Shown: piece by piece, positions 45,710-53,982 of the stretch
How positions within the stretch are numbered: position 1 is the first letter of the stretch
Layout: each line of letters starts with the position of its first letter
NCBI RefSeq assembly: GCF_000702945.1
Contig: NZ_JNLE01000003.1
Span: 4,139,501 to 4,203,500, forward strand
Length of the DNA: 64,000 bases
Direction of reading: 5' to 3'
Source: Clostridium sp. KNHs205
Lineage (GTDB): Bacteria > Bacillota > Clostridia > Lachnospirales > Lachnospiraceae
The notes under the pieces: model-generated
Databases searched by the model: none
The model's input: only the letters and a program-made list of their open reading frames with translations
What the model was told of the DNA's origin: nothing
Made by a program: the position numbers and the translations under genes

Positions 45710-46405
45710 ATGATACAGGTTAAAAATGTAACAAAAAAATACGGTAAAACCATTGCAAGCAATGATATCAGCCTGGAAGCCGGTGATAAGGAAATCACGG
45801 TGCTGCTGGGTGCCAACGGTGCCGGAAAATCAACCTTGATAAAAAGTATCTGCGGACTCTTGCGTTTCGACGGTACTATTATGATTAACGGTTATGACAA
45901 CCATAGTATAGAAGCGAAAAGACAGTTAGGTTATGTACCGGAACTACCGGCTATGTACCCGATGCTTACCGTTGAGGAACACCTTCAATTTATTGCCAGA
46001 GCATATCGTCTAAAAAATTGGGAGGATTATGCGGAAGAGCTCTTAACCCGTTTTGAGCTGGCTGATAAACGTACCAAATTAGGACAGGAACTATCAAAAG
46101 GAATGCAGCAAAAAGTCAGTATCTGTTGTGCTCTCCTTCCCAAACCCAAGGCAATAATATTTGATGAGCCTTTTGTAGGACTGGATCCACATGCTATAAG
46201 AGAATTAAAATCAATTATTGCAGAATTGAAAACCGAAGGGATTTCCATTATCATAAGCACACATATGATTGACAGCATGGAAGAGACTTGGGACACAACA
46301 CATATTATGAAAGATGGAAGGATCATGGAGAGCAGAAGACGAAAAGATCTGGACAGCCAGAGCAGTCTGGAGGCCTTGTTCTTTTCCATAACCGAAGGTA
46401 AATAA
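45710..46405 (+). CDS. ABC transporter ATP-binding protein
   Basis: This protein of about 231 residues starts at MIQVKNVTKKYG, preceded by AGGGGGC; the open frame runs further upstream without a ribosome site. It has Walker A GANGAGKST, signature LSKGMQQK, Walker B KAIIFDEPFVGLD and the switch His in IISTHM. It powers export with the permease that follows 43 bases later. The substrate is unknown. Confidence 0.92.
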   Translation: MIQVKNVTKKYGKTIASNDISLEAGDKEITVLLGANGAGKSTLIKSICGLLRFDGTIMINGYDNHSIEAKRQLGYVPELPAMYPMLTVEEHLQFIARAYRLKNWEDYAEELLTRFELADKRTKLGQELSKGMQQKVSICCALLPKPKAIIFDEPFVGLDPHAIRELKSIIAELKTEGISIIISTHMIDSMEETWDTTHIMKDGRIMESRRRKDLDSQSSLEALFFSITEGK

Positions 46406-46448
46406 ATATTGAACTGCAGAATAATTAAGAACGCAGATGGGAGTAATT

Positions 46449-48023
46449 GTGAACAGTATAATTTTCTTAATAACAAGAACTTTAAAGAATAAATTCAAAA
46501 ATATGCTACGGAAGCCCTCTATGGTTATATTATATCTATTTTTCATCCTGTTCTTTGGGTATTCCATAGTGCTGACCGTATTAAACCCTCCGGCACTTCC
46601 AACAAGTGCCAAACCCCAGTGGCTCCTTGTATTTTTTACCGTCTATCTGATGTTTTTCTACTTTGGCGGTATAACAAAGGGTCTATCCTCTGGCAGCAGT
46701 TTCTTTGAAATGAGCGATGTTAATCTGCTCTTTGGTGCACCTGTTAACCCGAAGCAAATCCTTGGCTACGGAATATTATCACAGGCCGGAAAAAGTCTTA
46801 TCGGAGGACTGTTCTTACTGCTGCAGGGTACCACCTTTGCCTCCTTAGGCCTGAATACCATCCATTTGTTCCTTTTCTTCGGTGCATATGTATTAGCGCT
46901 TTTAATCTGTGAATTTATGTCTCTGGCTATTTACATGATAACCAACCAGCATGAACGCCGTAAAAAGATAGTTAAAGTTATAGCAATATTGCCTATATTA
47001 GTATTGGCTGTTAGTTACCTTAGAAAATATCTGGAAATAGGTGATTATAAAGAAACTCTTTTTTCAATCCTTGAGGATGGCAGTTTAAAGCTGCTGCCAA
47101 TAGTGGGCTGGACTACGGAAGGTCTCAGAACCTATCTGGCAGGAAACATGGCAGCTGCAGGTTTTAATATTTTACTTACTCTGCTTCTTGGTATCTTTTT
47201 TATAGCTGTAATTATCTTATATAATTCCGATTATTATGAGGATGTATTAGTGGCTACCGAAACTTCCTTCGAGAAGAAAAGAGCGCTTACAGAAGGTAAT
47301 ATCAATGCAGTCAGCAAGACTCCGAAGAAGGTTAACAAGGGGAATAAACGTTTGGCCGGTATTGGTGCCCAGGCAATATTATATAAGCATCTTTTGGAGT
47401 CCTCAAGAAATAATCGTTTTTCTTTACTGGATGGCAGCTCACTGTTTATGATAGCAGGTGCAAATATAGCTGCATATTTTAACAAAGAAAGCATGACCAT
47501 GCTAATTATATTGGCTGCTTCCTTCTACCTGCAATGTTTTCTCATAGGTACCGGCCGTGGTTTAAAGGAGCTCTACACTCATTACATTTATTTAATACCG
47601 GAATCCTCCTTCAATAAAATTATCTGGAGTAACGGTGAGATCATATTAAAACATATTTTAGAGAGTTTCCTTATGTTCCTGCCTGCGCTGATTTTTACAA
47701 ACTGGAACCCGGTTATTGCTTTGTTATGCGCCATAGCACGCAGCTGTTTCTCCATTTACCTGATTGCTGCCAATATGCTGTCTCAGCGAATCTTTCAAAA
47801 TATTATCAGCCAGGGACTTTTATTGTTTATCTATCTTCTCTTTATTATGTTTACAATGGTACCTGGATTCATCGCCTTATTAATTGCATATACGGCAAAT
47901 GCCTTAAGTGTTGGACTTATTCTGTTAAGTTTATGGGAAATTATTCTTTCAGTATTATTTTTCTTTTTCAGCCGAGGAGTACTGCATGCTTCCGATATGC
48001 CTACTATGCAAAGGAAGAACTGA
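46449..48023 (+). CDS. ABC exporter membrane protein
   Basis: This protein of about 524 residues has 10-12 hydrophobic segments and the motif SSGSSFFEMSDVNLLFGAPVNPKQIL seen in the putative ABC exporter family of clostridia. A GTG at 46449 with GGGAG five bases upstream is the preferred start; an ATG four codons earlier contains that ribosome site. It pairs with the ATPase just upstream. The substrate is unknown; family members are often near peptide or antibiotic-resistance functions. Confidence 0.85.
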   Translation: MNSIIFLITRTLKNKFKNMLRKPSMVILYLFFILFFGYSIVLTVLNPPALPTSAKPQWLLVFFTVYLMFFYFGGITKGLSSGSSFFEMSDVNLLFGAPVNPKQILGYGILSQAGKSLIGGLFLLLQGTTFASLGLNTIHLFLFFGAYVLALLICEFMSLAIYMITNQHERRKKIVKVIAILPILVLAVSYLRKYLEIGDYKETLFSILEDGSLKLLPIVGWTTEGLRTYLAGNMAAAGFNILLTLLLGIFFIAVIILYNSDYYEDVLVATETSFEKKRALTEGNINAVSKTPKKVNKGNKRLAGIGAQAILYKHLLESSRNNRFSLLDGSSLFMIAGANIAAYFNKESMTMLIILAASFYLQCFLIGTGRGLKELYTHYIYLIPESSFNKIIWSNGEIILKHILESFLMFLPALIFTNWNPVIALLCAIARSCFSIYLIAANMLSQRIFQNIISQGLLLFIYLLFIMFTMVPGFIALLIAYTANALSVGLILLSLWEIILSVLFFFFSRGVLHASDMPTMQRKN

Positions 48024-48070
48024 TGTTATTATAATAATGGTATAATTAAAAGTACAAGCTCTAACGAAAA

Positions 48071-48130
48071 CATGCTCCGCTTCATGGCATATATTTGCAT
48101 ATCAAATATATATCATAAAGCGGAGCATAT
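48071..48130. terminator. Long hairpin between convergent genes
   Basis: ATGCTCCGCTT pairs with AAGCGGAGCAT around an inner ATATATTTG/CAAATATAT stem. It is symmetrical and probably ends transcripts from both sides. Confidence 0.65.
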
Positions 48131-48244
48131 TTATGATCAATTTTATTTAATTAGCTGCTTCTCTGTTTCATACACCATGCTTTTATAATGAATAAGTATT
48201 CTTTATATTGTAGTTACTGGAGTTTATGAGCCAGATACGCTTCT

Positions 48245-49825
48245 TTATTTATTGCTTATAAGAAATGCTTCTGCCTGATTCACCGACAATGCTTCACTGT
48301 ATAAAAATCCCTGAGCTCTATTGCATCTTGCACTTTTAAGGAACTCCTCCTGTTCACTGCTTTCCAGACCTTCTGCCGTAACAGTAAGATTCATACTTTG
48401 AACCAGTGCTATGGTTGACTCTATAATACTCTTGTTAAACTCATCAGTAAAGAGTGTATCCAAAAAGCTCTTATCCATCTTAATGCTGCTGATGGGATAT
48501 AGCTTCAGATAATTCATTGAGGAATATCCGGTACCAAAGTCATCCAGGGCAAAGGAAATACCCAGTTCACTTAAGGCTTCTATGACTGACTTCGCATGTT
48601 CACTTTCCTGCAGAGCAGCTGATTCGGTAATTTCCAGCTCAATGTTTGCGGGATTTACACCTGTCTGCTCAATCACTTCTTTTACTTTAGAATAGAAATC
48701 ATTGTCCTTTAACTGTCTGACAGAGACATTAATACTCATGGTTAAATCGGTATAACCTTTATCCTGCCACTCCTTTAACTGTTTTAAAGCTTCTTCCATA
48801 ACAATAATACCAATTGGTACAATAAGTCCCGTTTCTTCTGATAAGGATATGAATTCAGAGGGTTTTAGAATTCCCTTTTCTGCATGATCCCATCTTACCA
48901 ATGCTTCAAATCCAGTTATCTTGTCTGTATTAAGATCAATCTGAGGCTGATAGTATACGATAAATTCACGTTTTTCTATGGCGCGTCTCAATTCCGATTG
49001 ATTCTGTATCTTCTCCATTAGCCTCTCATTCATAGCAGGCTTGAAATATGCAAAGGTATTTTTACCCGTAACTTTTGCTGAATACATAGCAGAATCGGCA
49101 TTCTTAAGCAGCACCTGGGTTGTCTTTCCATCTTTTGGTGCCATTGCGATACCGATACTTACAGTAACAAAATATTCTTTTAAGGATAATACAAATGGGT
49201 ATTCAAATACTTTAAGAATCTTCTTTAATTTATCTTCGTATTCACCGATATCCGTAAAGTTCTGAGACAGAATAATAAATTCATCACTTCCAAGTCTCGC
49301 CAGAAAATCGTTCTCATCAATGGACTGCTTCAGCCTGTGGGTTATATCTATCAAAAGCTCATCCCCATAGGAATGTCCGAGATTATCAGTAATCTGCTTA
49401 AAATCATCCACATCGATATACATTAATGCTACAACTTCTTCATTTCTCAGTGTTAACATGACATTATCCAGAAGTTCCGTCAGTGCATAACGGTTCGGCA
49501 GCTGGGTCAGCAGATCGGTATAGGCTAACTTCTTCAGTTTCTCATTACTTTTTCTTAGTTCTTCATTCTTTGTCTGCAATTGGTTCTTGTTATTAACGGC
49601 TTCTTCAAAGGAAATTTCGAGAGTATCAAATTCTTCTTCCAAATACTTCTTCTGTCCGTCCAGTGTTTTGAAAGCTTTACTCTTTCTATTATGGATGATT
49701 GCAAATACGATTAGGAGAAGTACACATACACCAGTTGAAATAAATATCATACTACCTGTTATGTAAGGTAATACATATACTTTCTCCCCTCCCTGTAACT
49801 CGAGACTAATCATATCAATTAACAT
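48245..49825 (-). CDS. Degenerate-GGDEF/EAL protein, probable c-di-GMP phosphodiesterase
   Basis: This 526-residue protein has one N-terminal helix (about 25-47), a coiled coil, a GGDEF domain and an EAL domain. The cyclase signature reads LGSDEF instead of GGDEF, so cyclase activity is doubtful; such domains often act as GTP sensors. The EAL domain is complete: GFEALVRWDH, LEITESAAL, ALDDFGTGYSSMNYL, IKMDKSFLD and TAEGLESSEQ. It probably breaks c-di-GMP down to pGpG, opposing the two cyclases earlier in the window. Confidence 0.92.
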   Translation of the reverse strand: MLIDMISLELQGGEKVYVLPYITGSMIFISTGVCVLLLIVFAIIHNRKSKAFKTLDGQKKYLEEEFDTLEISFEEAVNNKNQLQTKNEELRKSNEKLKKLAYTDLLTQLPNRYALTELLDNVMLTLRNEEVVALMYIDVDDFKQITDNLGHSYGDELLIDITHRLKQSIDENDFLARLGSDEFIILSQNFTDIGEYEDKLKKILKVFEYPFVLSLKEYFVTVSIGIAMAPKDGKTTQVLLKNADSAMYSAKVTGKNTFAYFKPAMNERLMEKIQNQSELRRAIEKREFIVYYQPQIDLNTDKITGFEALVRWDHAEKGILKPSEFISLSEETGLIVPIGIIVMEEALKQLKEWQDKGYTDLTMSINVSVRQLKDNDFYSKVKEVIEQTGVNPANIELEITESAALQESEHAKSVIEALSELGISFALDDFGTGYSSMNYLKLYPISSIKMDKSFLDTLFTDEFNKSIIESTIALVQSMNLTVTAEGLESSEQEEFLKSARCNRAQGFLYSEALSVNQAEAFLISNK

Positions 49826-50089
49826 TCTTGTACCCCAATTTTCTTGGGCTCTCCTTCTATATTGAGCCTGTTTTACAACATATTATACCAACAAACAGCT
49901 CTTATAGCAATCTTTTTTTACTTTTTGCACAGTTTGCACAATCATTCAATGCCTCATTTTAAGGTTATCGGACTGTCAGGATATTTTTGCCTCCTAAACT
50001 CTGAAAGCTTACAGCATAATAACGGCTGAAAGTATAAAGATACTTCAGTACAATAAAGTAGCTTATTCTTTCCGGATATGCTTAAACAG

Positions 50090-50185
50090 AAAAAATGTTG
50101 GCAGTATGTTTTGATATGCTCCTAAAAGTCAGACTTACAATCTAACTTTTAAGAGGCATTTCATTTTACATACCCCAACATTTAT
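50090..50185 (-). terminator. Compound terminator after nfnB
   Basis: AAATGTTGG and CCAACATTT enclose further nested arms (CTCTTAAAAGTTAGA with its near-complement TCTGACTTTTAGGAG) and a T run. The double hairpin ends the nfnAB transcript. Confidence 0.7.
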
Positions 50186-50212
50186 TACAGATCTTCTATT
50201 TTATAGCATATA

Positions 50213-51601
50213 TTACTTTTTATTGCTTAAATATTCATCAATTGCTTTCGCTGCTTTCTTACCGGCACCCATGGCAAGGATAACCGTAGCTGCACCGATA
50301 ACTGCATCTCCGCCGGCAAATACACCTTCTTTTGTTGTCTTTCCGGTTTCTTCGTCTGCTACGATACAATTATATTTATTCAGGTCAAGACCTTCCGTTG
50401 TTGATGAGATTAAAGGATTAGGGCTTGTGCCAAGAGACATGATTACAGTATCTACCGGCAGCTCGAATTCAGAATCCTTTTTGGGTACAGGCCTTCTCCT
50501 GCCGGATGCATCCGGCTCTAAGAGTTCCATTTCTTCACATCTCATACCCTTTACCCAGCCATTTTCATCTACAAGGATTTCTGTAGGATTGGTTAGGAAC
50601 TTAAAGATGATTCCTTCTTCTTTGGCATGATGTACTTCTTCAACTCTGGCAGGAAGTTCTTCTTCACTTCTCCTATAGATAACATAAACCTCTGCTCCAA
50701 GTCTCAGTGCTGTTCTGGCAGCATCCATTGCCACATTACCGCCGCCCACTACTGCTACTCTCTGTCCTGCCGCAATAGGGGTATCATATCCGGCTTCAAA
50801 GGCCTTCATAAGGTTGTTTCTGGTGAGGTATTCATTGGCTGAGAATACACCATTGGCATTCTCTCCGGGGATTCCCATAAATTTAGGAAGTCCTGCTCCT
50901 GATCCGATAAATACAGCCTCAAAACCTTCCTCTTCCATTAATTCGTCGATGGTGGTGGATTTACCGATTACTACATTGGTTTCAATCTTAACACCAAGAG
51001 CTTTGACATTTTCTATTTCACTCTTAACAACTGTCTCTTTCGGCAGACGGAATTCAGGAATGCCGTAAACCAATACTCCACCAGCTTCATGAAGCGCTTC
51101 AAAGATAGTTACGTCATAACCGGCTTTTGCAAGATCTCCTGCACAGGTTAATCCGGCAGGTCCGGAGCCGATAACAGCAACTTTTTTATTCTTCTGCTCT
51201 GTAGGCATTTCAGGTTTGATCCCTTTTTCTCTTGCCCAGTCAGCTACATAACGTTCTAATTTACCAATGGAGATAGGTTCTCCTTTAATACCTCTGATAC
51301 ATCTTTCTTCACATTGGGATTCCTGAGGACATACACGTCCGCATACGGCAGGCAGAGCGGAATAATTGCTAATAACTTTGTAAGCTTCCTCTACATTGCC
51401 TTTCTCAACCTGATTAATAAAGCCCGGAATATCGATACTTACAGGACATCCGCCTATACATTTGGCATTTTTACATTTTAAACATCTGAGGGCTTCTTCT
51501 TTCGCCTCATCATCGTTATATCCTAAACATACTTCTTTGAAGTTATGTGCTCTTTCTTTGGCATCCTGCTCTCTTACAGGTGTCTTCTTCAATACGTCCA
51601 T
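50213..51601 (-). CDS. nfnB: NfnB / glutamate synthase small subunit-like oxidoreductase
   Basis: This 462-residue flavoprotein has N-terminal [4Fe-4S] cysteines (CLKCKNAKCIGGCPVSIDIP and CGRVCPQESQCEERC). FAD- and NADPH-binding motifs follow (VIGSGPAGLTCAGDLAKAGY, VVGGGNVAMDAARTAL). On its own it would be annotated GltA, but it lies 11 bases after a ferredoxin-NADP reductase-like subunit gene and no glutamate synthase large subunit is nearby. The pair therefore matches NfnAB, which bifurcates electrons between NADPH, NAD and ferredoxin. Function is inferred from the pair. Confidence 0.85.
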   Translation of the reverse strand: MDVLKKTPVREQDAKERAHNFKEVCLGYNDDEAKEEALRCLKCKNAKCIGGCPVSIDIPGFINQVEKGNVEEAYKVISNYSALPAVCGRVCPQESQCEERCIRGIKGEPISIGKLERYVADWAREKGIKPEMPTEQKNKKVAVIGSGPAGLTCAGDLAKAGYDVTIFEALHEAGGVLVYGIPEFRLPKETVVKSEIENVKALGVKIETNVVIGKSTTIDELMEEEGFEAVFIGSGAGLPKFMGIPGENANGVFSANEYLTRNNLMKAFEAGYDTPIAAGQRVAVVGGGNVAMDAARTALRLGAEVYVIYRRSEEELPARVEEVHHAKEEGIIFKFLTNPTEILVDENGWVKGMRCEEMELLEPDASGRRRPVPKKDSEFELPVDTVIMSLGTSPNPLISSTTEGLDLNKYNCIVADEETGKTTKEGVFAGGDAVIGAATVILAMGAGKKAAKAIDEYLSNKK

Positions 51602-51612
51602 CTCTTTAGCTC

Positions 51613-52512
51613 CTATCTGTCTGCGGGGTCATCACTGCAGCCACAGCCGCCCCCTTTGTGGGTTGCGCCTTCTTTTTCCTTTAAGATAGCTCTGCCTTCT
51701 ACAGTCTTATACATCTGCTGTCTCTTCATGGATTCATCAAAATCCACTAAATGTCCGTCAAATTCAGGTCCATCTACACAGGCAAATTTAACCTTGCCGC
51801 CAACAGTCAGTCTGCAGGCACCACACATACCGGTTCCGTCTACCATTATGGGATTCATACTTACAATAGTAGGAATACCAAGCTCTTTGGTCAGTATACA
51901 GACAAATTTCATCATGATAACAGGTCCGATAGCAATCACCAGATCATAATGTTTACCCTGATTATTAACAAGGTCTTTAATGCAGTCATTGACATTTCCT
52001 TTAAAACCGTAGGAGCCGTCATCGGTTGTCACATAGACATTCTTTGCAACTTTCTTCATCTCGTCTTCCAGGATTATAAGGTCTTTATTTCTGGCTCCGA
52101 TAACGCAGTCTACATCATATCCCTGCTCTTTCATCCATTTAACCTGAGGGTACACAGGGGCAGTACCAACACCTCCTGCAACAAAGAGAATGCTTTTCTT
52201 ACGAAGTTCATCTTCGGGTTCGTCGATCAGTTCGGATTTTCTTCCCAAAGGACCAGCAAAATCCCTGAACTCATCCCCTTCTTCATACTCAGCCATACGC
52301 TTGGTTGAAGAACCTAAAGCCTGAAATACAATGGTAACGCTTCCAATTTCACGATCATAGTCGCATATGGTCAAAGGAATACGTTCACCCTTCTCATCCA
52401 TCTTAACAATTACAAACTGCCCTGGATAACAAGATTTAGCAACTCTTTTCGCCTCTATATCCATTAAGTAAATATTCGGTGCCAGGGTTTCCTTTTTCAA
52501 TATTTTGTACAT
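51613..52512 (-). CDS. nfnA: NfnA / sulfide dehydrogenase-like FAD/NAD subunit
   Basis: This 299-residue protein has an FAD-binding barrel, an NAD-binding domain (SILFVAGGVGTAPVYPQVKW) and a C-terminal [2Fe-2S] motif (GTGMCGACRLTVGGKVKFACVDGPEFDG). That layout is NfnA (also called SudB or DHOD-like). It precedes nfnB by 11 bases. In clostridia the NfnAB complex links ferredoxin, NADH and NADPH pools by flavin-based bifurcation. The start MYKILKKETLAPN has AGGAGGAAT upstream. Confidence 0.87.
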   Translation of the reverse strand: MYKILKKETLAPNIYLMDIEAKRVAKSCYPGQFVIVKMDEKGERIPLTICDYDREIGSVTIVFQALGSSTKRMAEYEEGDEFRDFAGPLGRKSELIDEPEDELRKKSILFVAGGVGTAPVYPQVKWMKEQGYDVDCVIGARNKDLIILEDEMKKVAKNVYVTTDDGSYGFKGNVNDCIKDLVNNQGKHYDLVIAIGPVIMMKFVCILTKELGIPTIVSMNPIMVDGTGMCGACRLTVGGKVKFACVDGPEFDGHLVDFDESMKRQQMYKTVEGRAILKEKEGATHKGGGCGCSDDPADR

Positions 52513-52726
52513 TACCTATTCCTCCTACTGAGCCTCTCCGTACAAGAAAATTCCTGCATTATTATTAAATCCGCTGTGAGGTTGCAATAAGTTAACATTC
52601 TATAAATATAAATCAAAATATCTCTTTGCCATCGTCAATACAGCCGTTATGTAAAGGAAAATTCCCACAAAGAAAACTTAGTTTAATTTATATAGTTACA
52701 ATCTTTATATACCGTTAAACTTATAC

Positions 52727-52761
52727 ATTTAACATAACTCTTCATGTTAAATAATTGTCAA
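52727..52761 (-). promoter_or_regulatory. Inverted repeat and -35-like element upstream of nfnA
   Basis: ATTTAACAT and ATGTTAAAT (nine-base arms, eight-base spacer) lie at 52727-52752, next to TTGACA at 52756-52761 on the minus strand. A redox or carbon regulator site is inferred; the arms are not the standard Rex order. The -10 is not clear. The rest of 52513-53261 holds the nfnA and regulator leaders. Confidence 0.4.
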
Positions 52762-53221
52762 TCTCTACACAGCAGTTTGCTCTAGTAAATTACATTATAG
52801 ATTATCTCTTCAAAAAAATCCACCCCCTTTCCTTTAAATACAGCTAAATGGTCATTTTTATATAATTTTGAAAATCTCTCAGTTATTTTGTCGTTATATT
52901 ATACAATTTTCCTATTTGCCATAATCCAGTTGTTATATTTTTATCAATCAAAGTTTCAACATTCTAACAATCATTCTACCAATTTCTAAATACTAGAGCT
53001 AAAATAACGGTAATTCTTTATGCCAAATTATAAATACTAGATGTTTTACACAAAATAAGGTATAATAAAAATCGGGGAATCCAGCCAGCTGTTTCTATAA
53101 CAGTTTCAAGCTGCATAAAAAGTTGGCATGAAAGAAAAGCGTTACTACTGTATTTTAATTTGTATGTGTGTATAGCACACAATTGGGGACACAATAAATT
53201 TAAACGCTTTTCTATATATCT

Positions 53222-53255
53222 TGATATTTAAGTGCGTTCGTACGCACAGATGGGA
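53222..53255 (+). promoter_or_regulatory. Hairpin next to the ribosome site of the response regulator
   Basis: GTGCGT and ACGCAC enclose a four-base loop and end six bases before GGGAGC and the ATG at 53262. It could modulate translation; the effect is not known. A TATAAT with a weak -35 lies upstream near 53060. Confidence 0.35.
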
Positions 53256-53261
53256 GCTCAT

Positions 53262-53957
53262 ATGTATAACATTTTAGTTTGTGATGATGATAAAGAAATC
53301 GTTGATGCCATACAGATCTATCTTAGTGCTGAAGGCTATAATATTATAAAAGCTTATAACGGAATACAGGCCCTGGAAACAATTGAAGCCTCAGAAGTCC
53401 ATCTTGTTCTTCTGGATATCATGATGCCTGAAATGGATGGCATCCGGGTTACTATGAAATTGCGGGAGAATAACAGCACTCTTCCTATCATATTACTGAC
53501 TGCCAAATCCGAAGACAGCGATAAGGTGCTGGGTCTTAATGTCGGTGCTGATGATTACATTACCAAACCTTTCAATCCTCTGGAACTAATAGCCAGGGTC
53601 AAATCTGCCCTGCGAAGATACACAAAGCTTGGCAGCATTGTATCAGAGGAACAAAATATCTATTCCTCCGGTGGCCTAGTAGTAAATGATGACAGAAAGG
53701 AAGTCTATGTTGACGGAGAGCTGATTAAGCTTACTCCCATAGAATATAACCTGTTAAAACTCCTGGTTAAGAATAAAGGGAGAGTATTCTCAATTAATGA
53801 AATCTACGAACTCATATGGAATGAGCCTTCTTATGGTGCCGACAACATCGTAGCGGTGCATATACGTCATATCAGGGAAAAGATTGAGATCAATCCAAAG
53901 GAACCCAAATACCTAAAGGTAGCCTGGGGTATCGGCTACAAGGTGGAGAAATACTAA
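53262..53957 (+). CDS. OmpR-family response regulator, VanR-like
   Basis: This regulator of 231 residues starts at MYNILVCDDDKE, with GGGAGC upstream; the open frame runs ten codons further without a ribosome site. Phosphoacceptor Asp lies in LLDIMMPEMDG and the conserved Lys in DDYITKPFNP. The DNA-binding winged helix has KLTPIEYNLLKLLVKNKGRVFS and ends in WGIGYKVEKY. It lies 25 bases upstream of a large histidine kinase on the same strand. VanR-like architecture is common and does not by itself imply glycopeptide resistance. Confidence 0.93.
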   Translation: MYNILVCDDDKEIVDAIQIYLSAEGYNIIKAYNGIQALETIEASEVHLVLLDIMMPEMDGIRVTMKLRENNSTLPIILLTAKSEDSDKVLGLNVGADDYITKPFNPLELIARVKSALRRYTKLGSIVSEEQNIYSSGGLVVNDDRKEVYVDGELIKLTPIEYNLLKLLVKNKGRVFSINEIYELIWNEPSYGADNIVAVHIRHIREKIEINPKEPKYLKVAWGIGYKVEKY

Positions 53958-53982
53958 TCATTTAGAAAGGCTGCGATACTTT

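Noticed and set aside
50213..51601. Glutamate synthase small subunit (gltD)
   Set aside because: No large subunit nearby, and the partner gene is NfnA-like, so NfnB is the better name.
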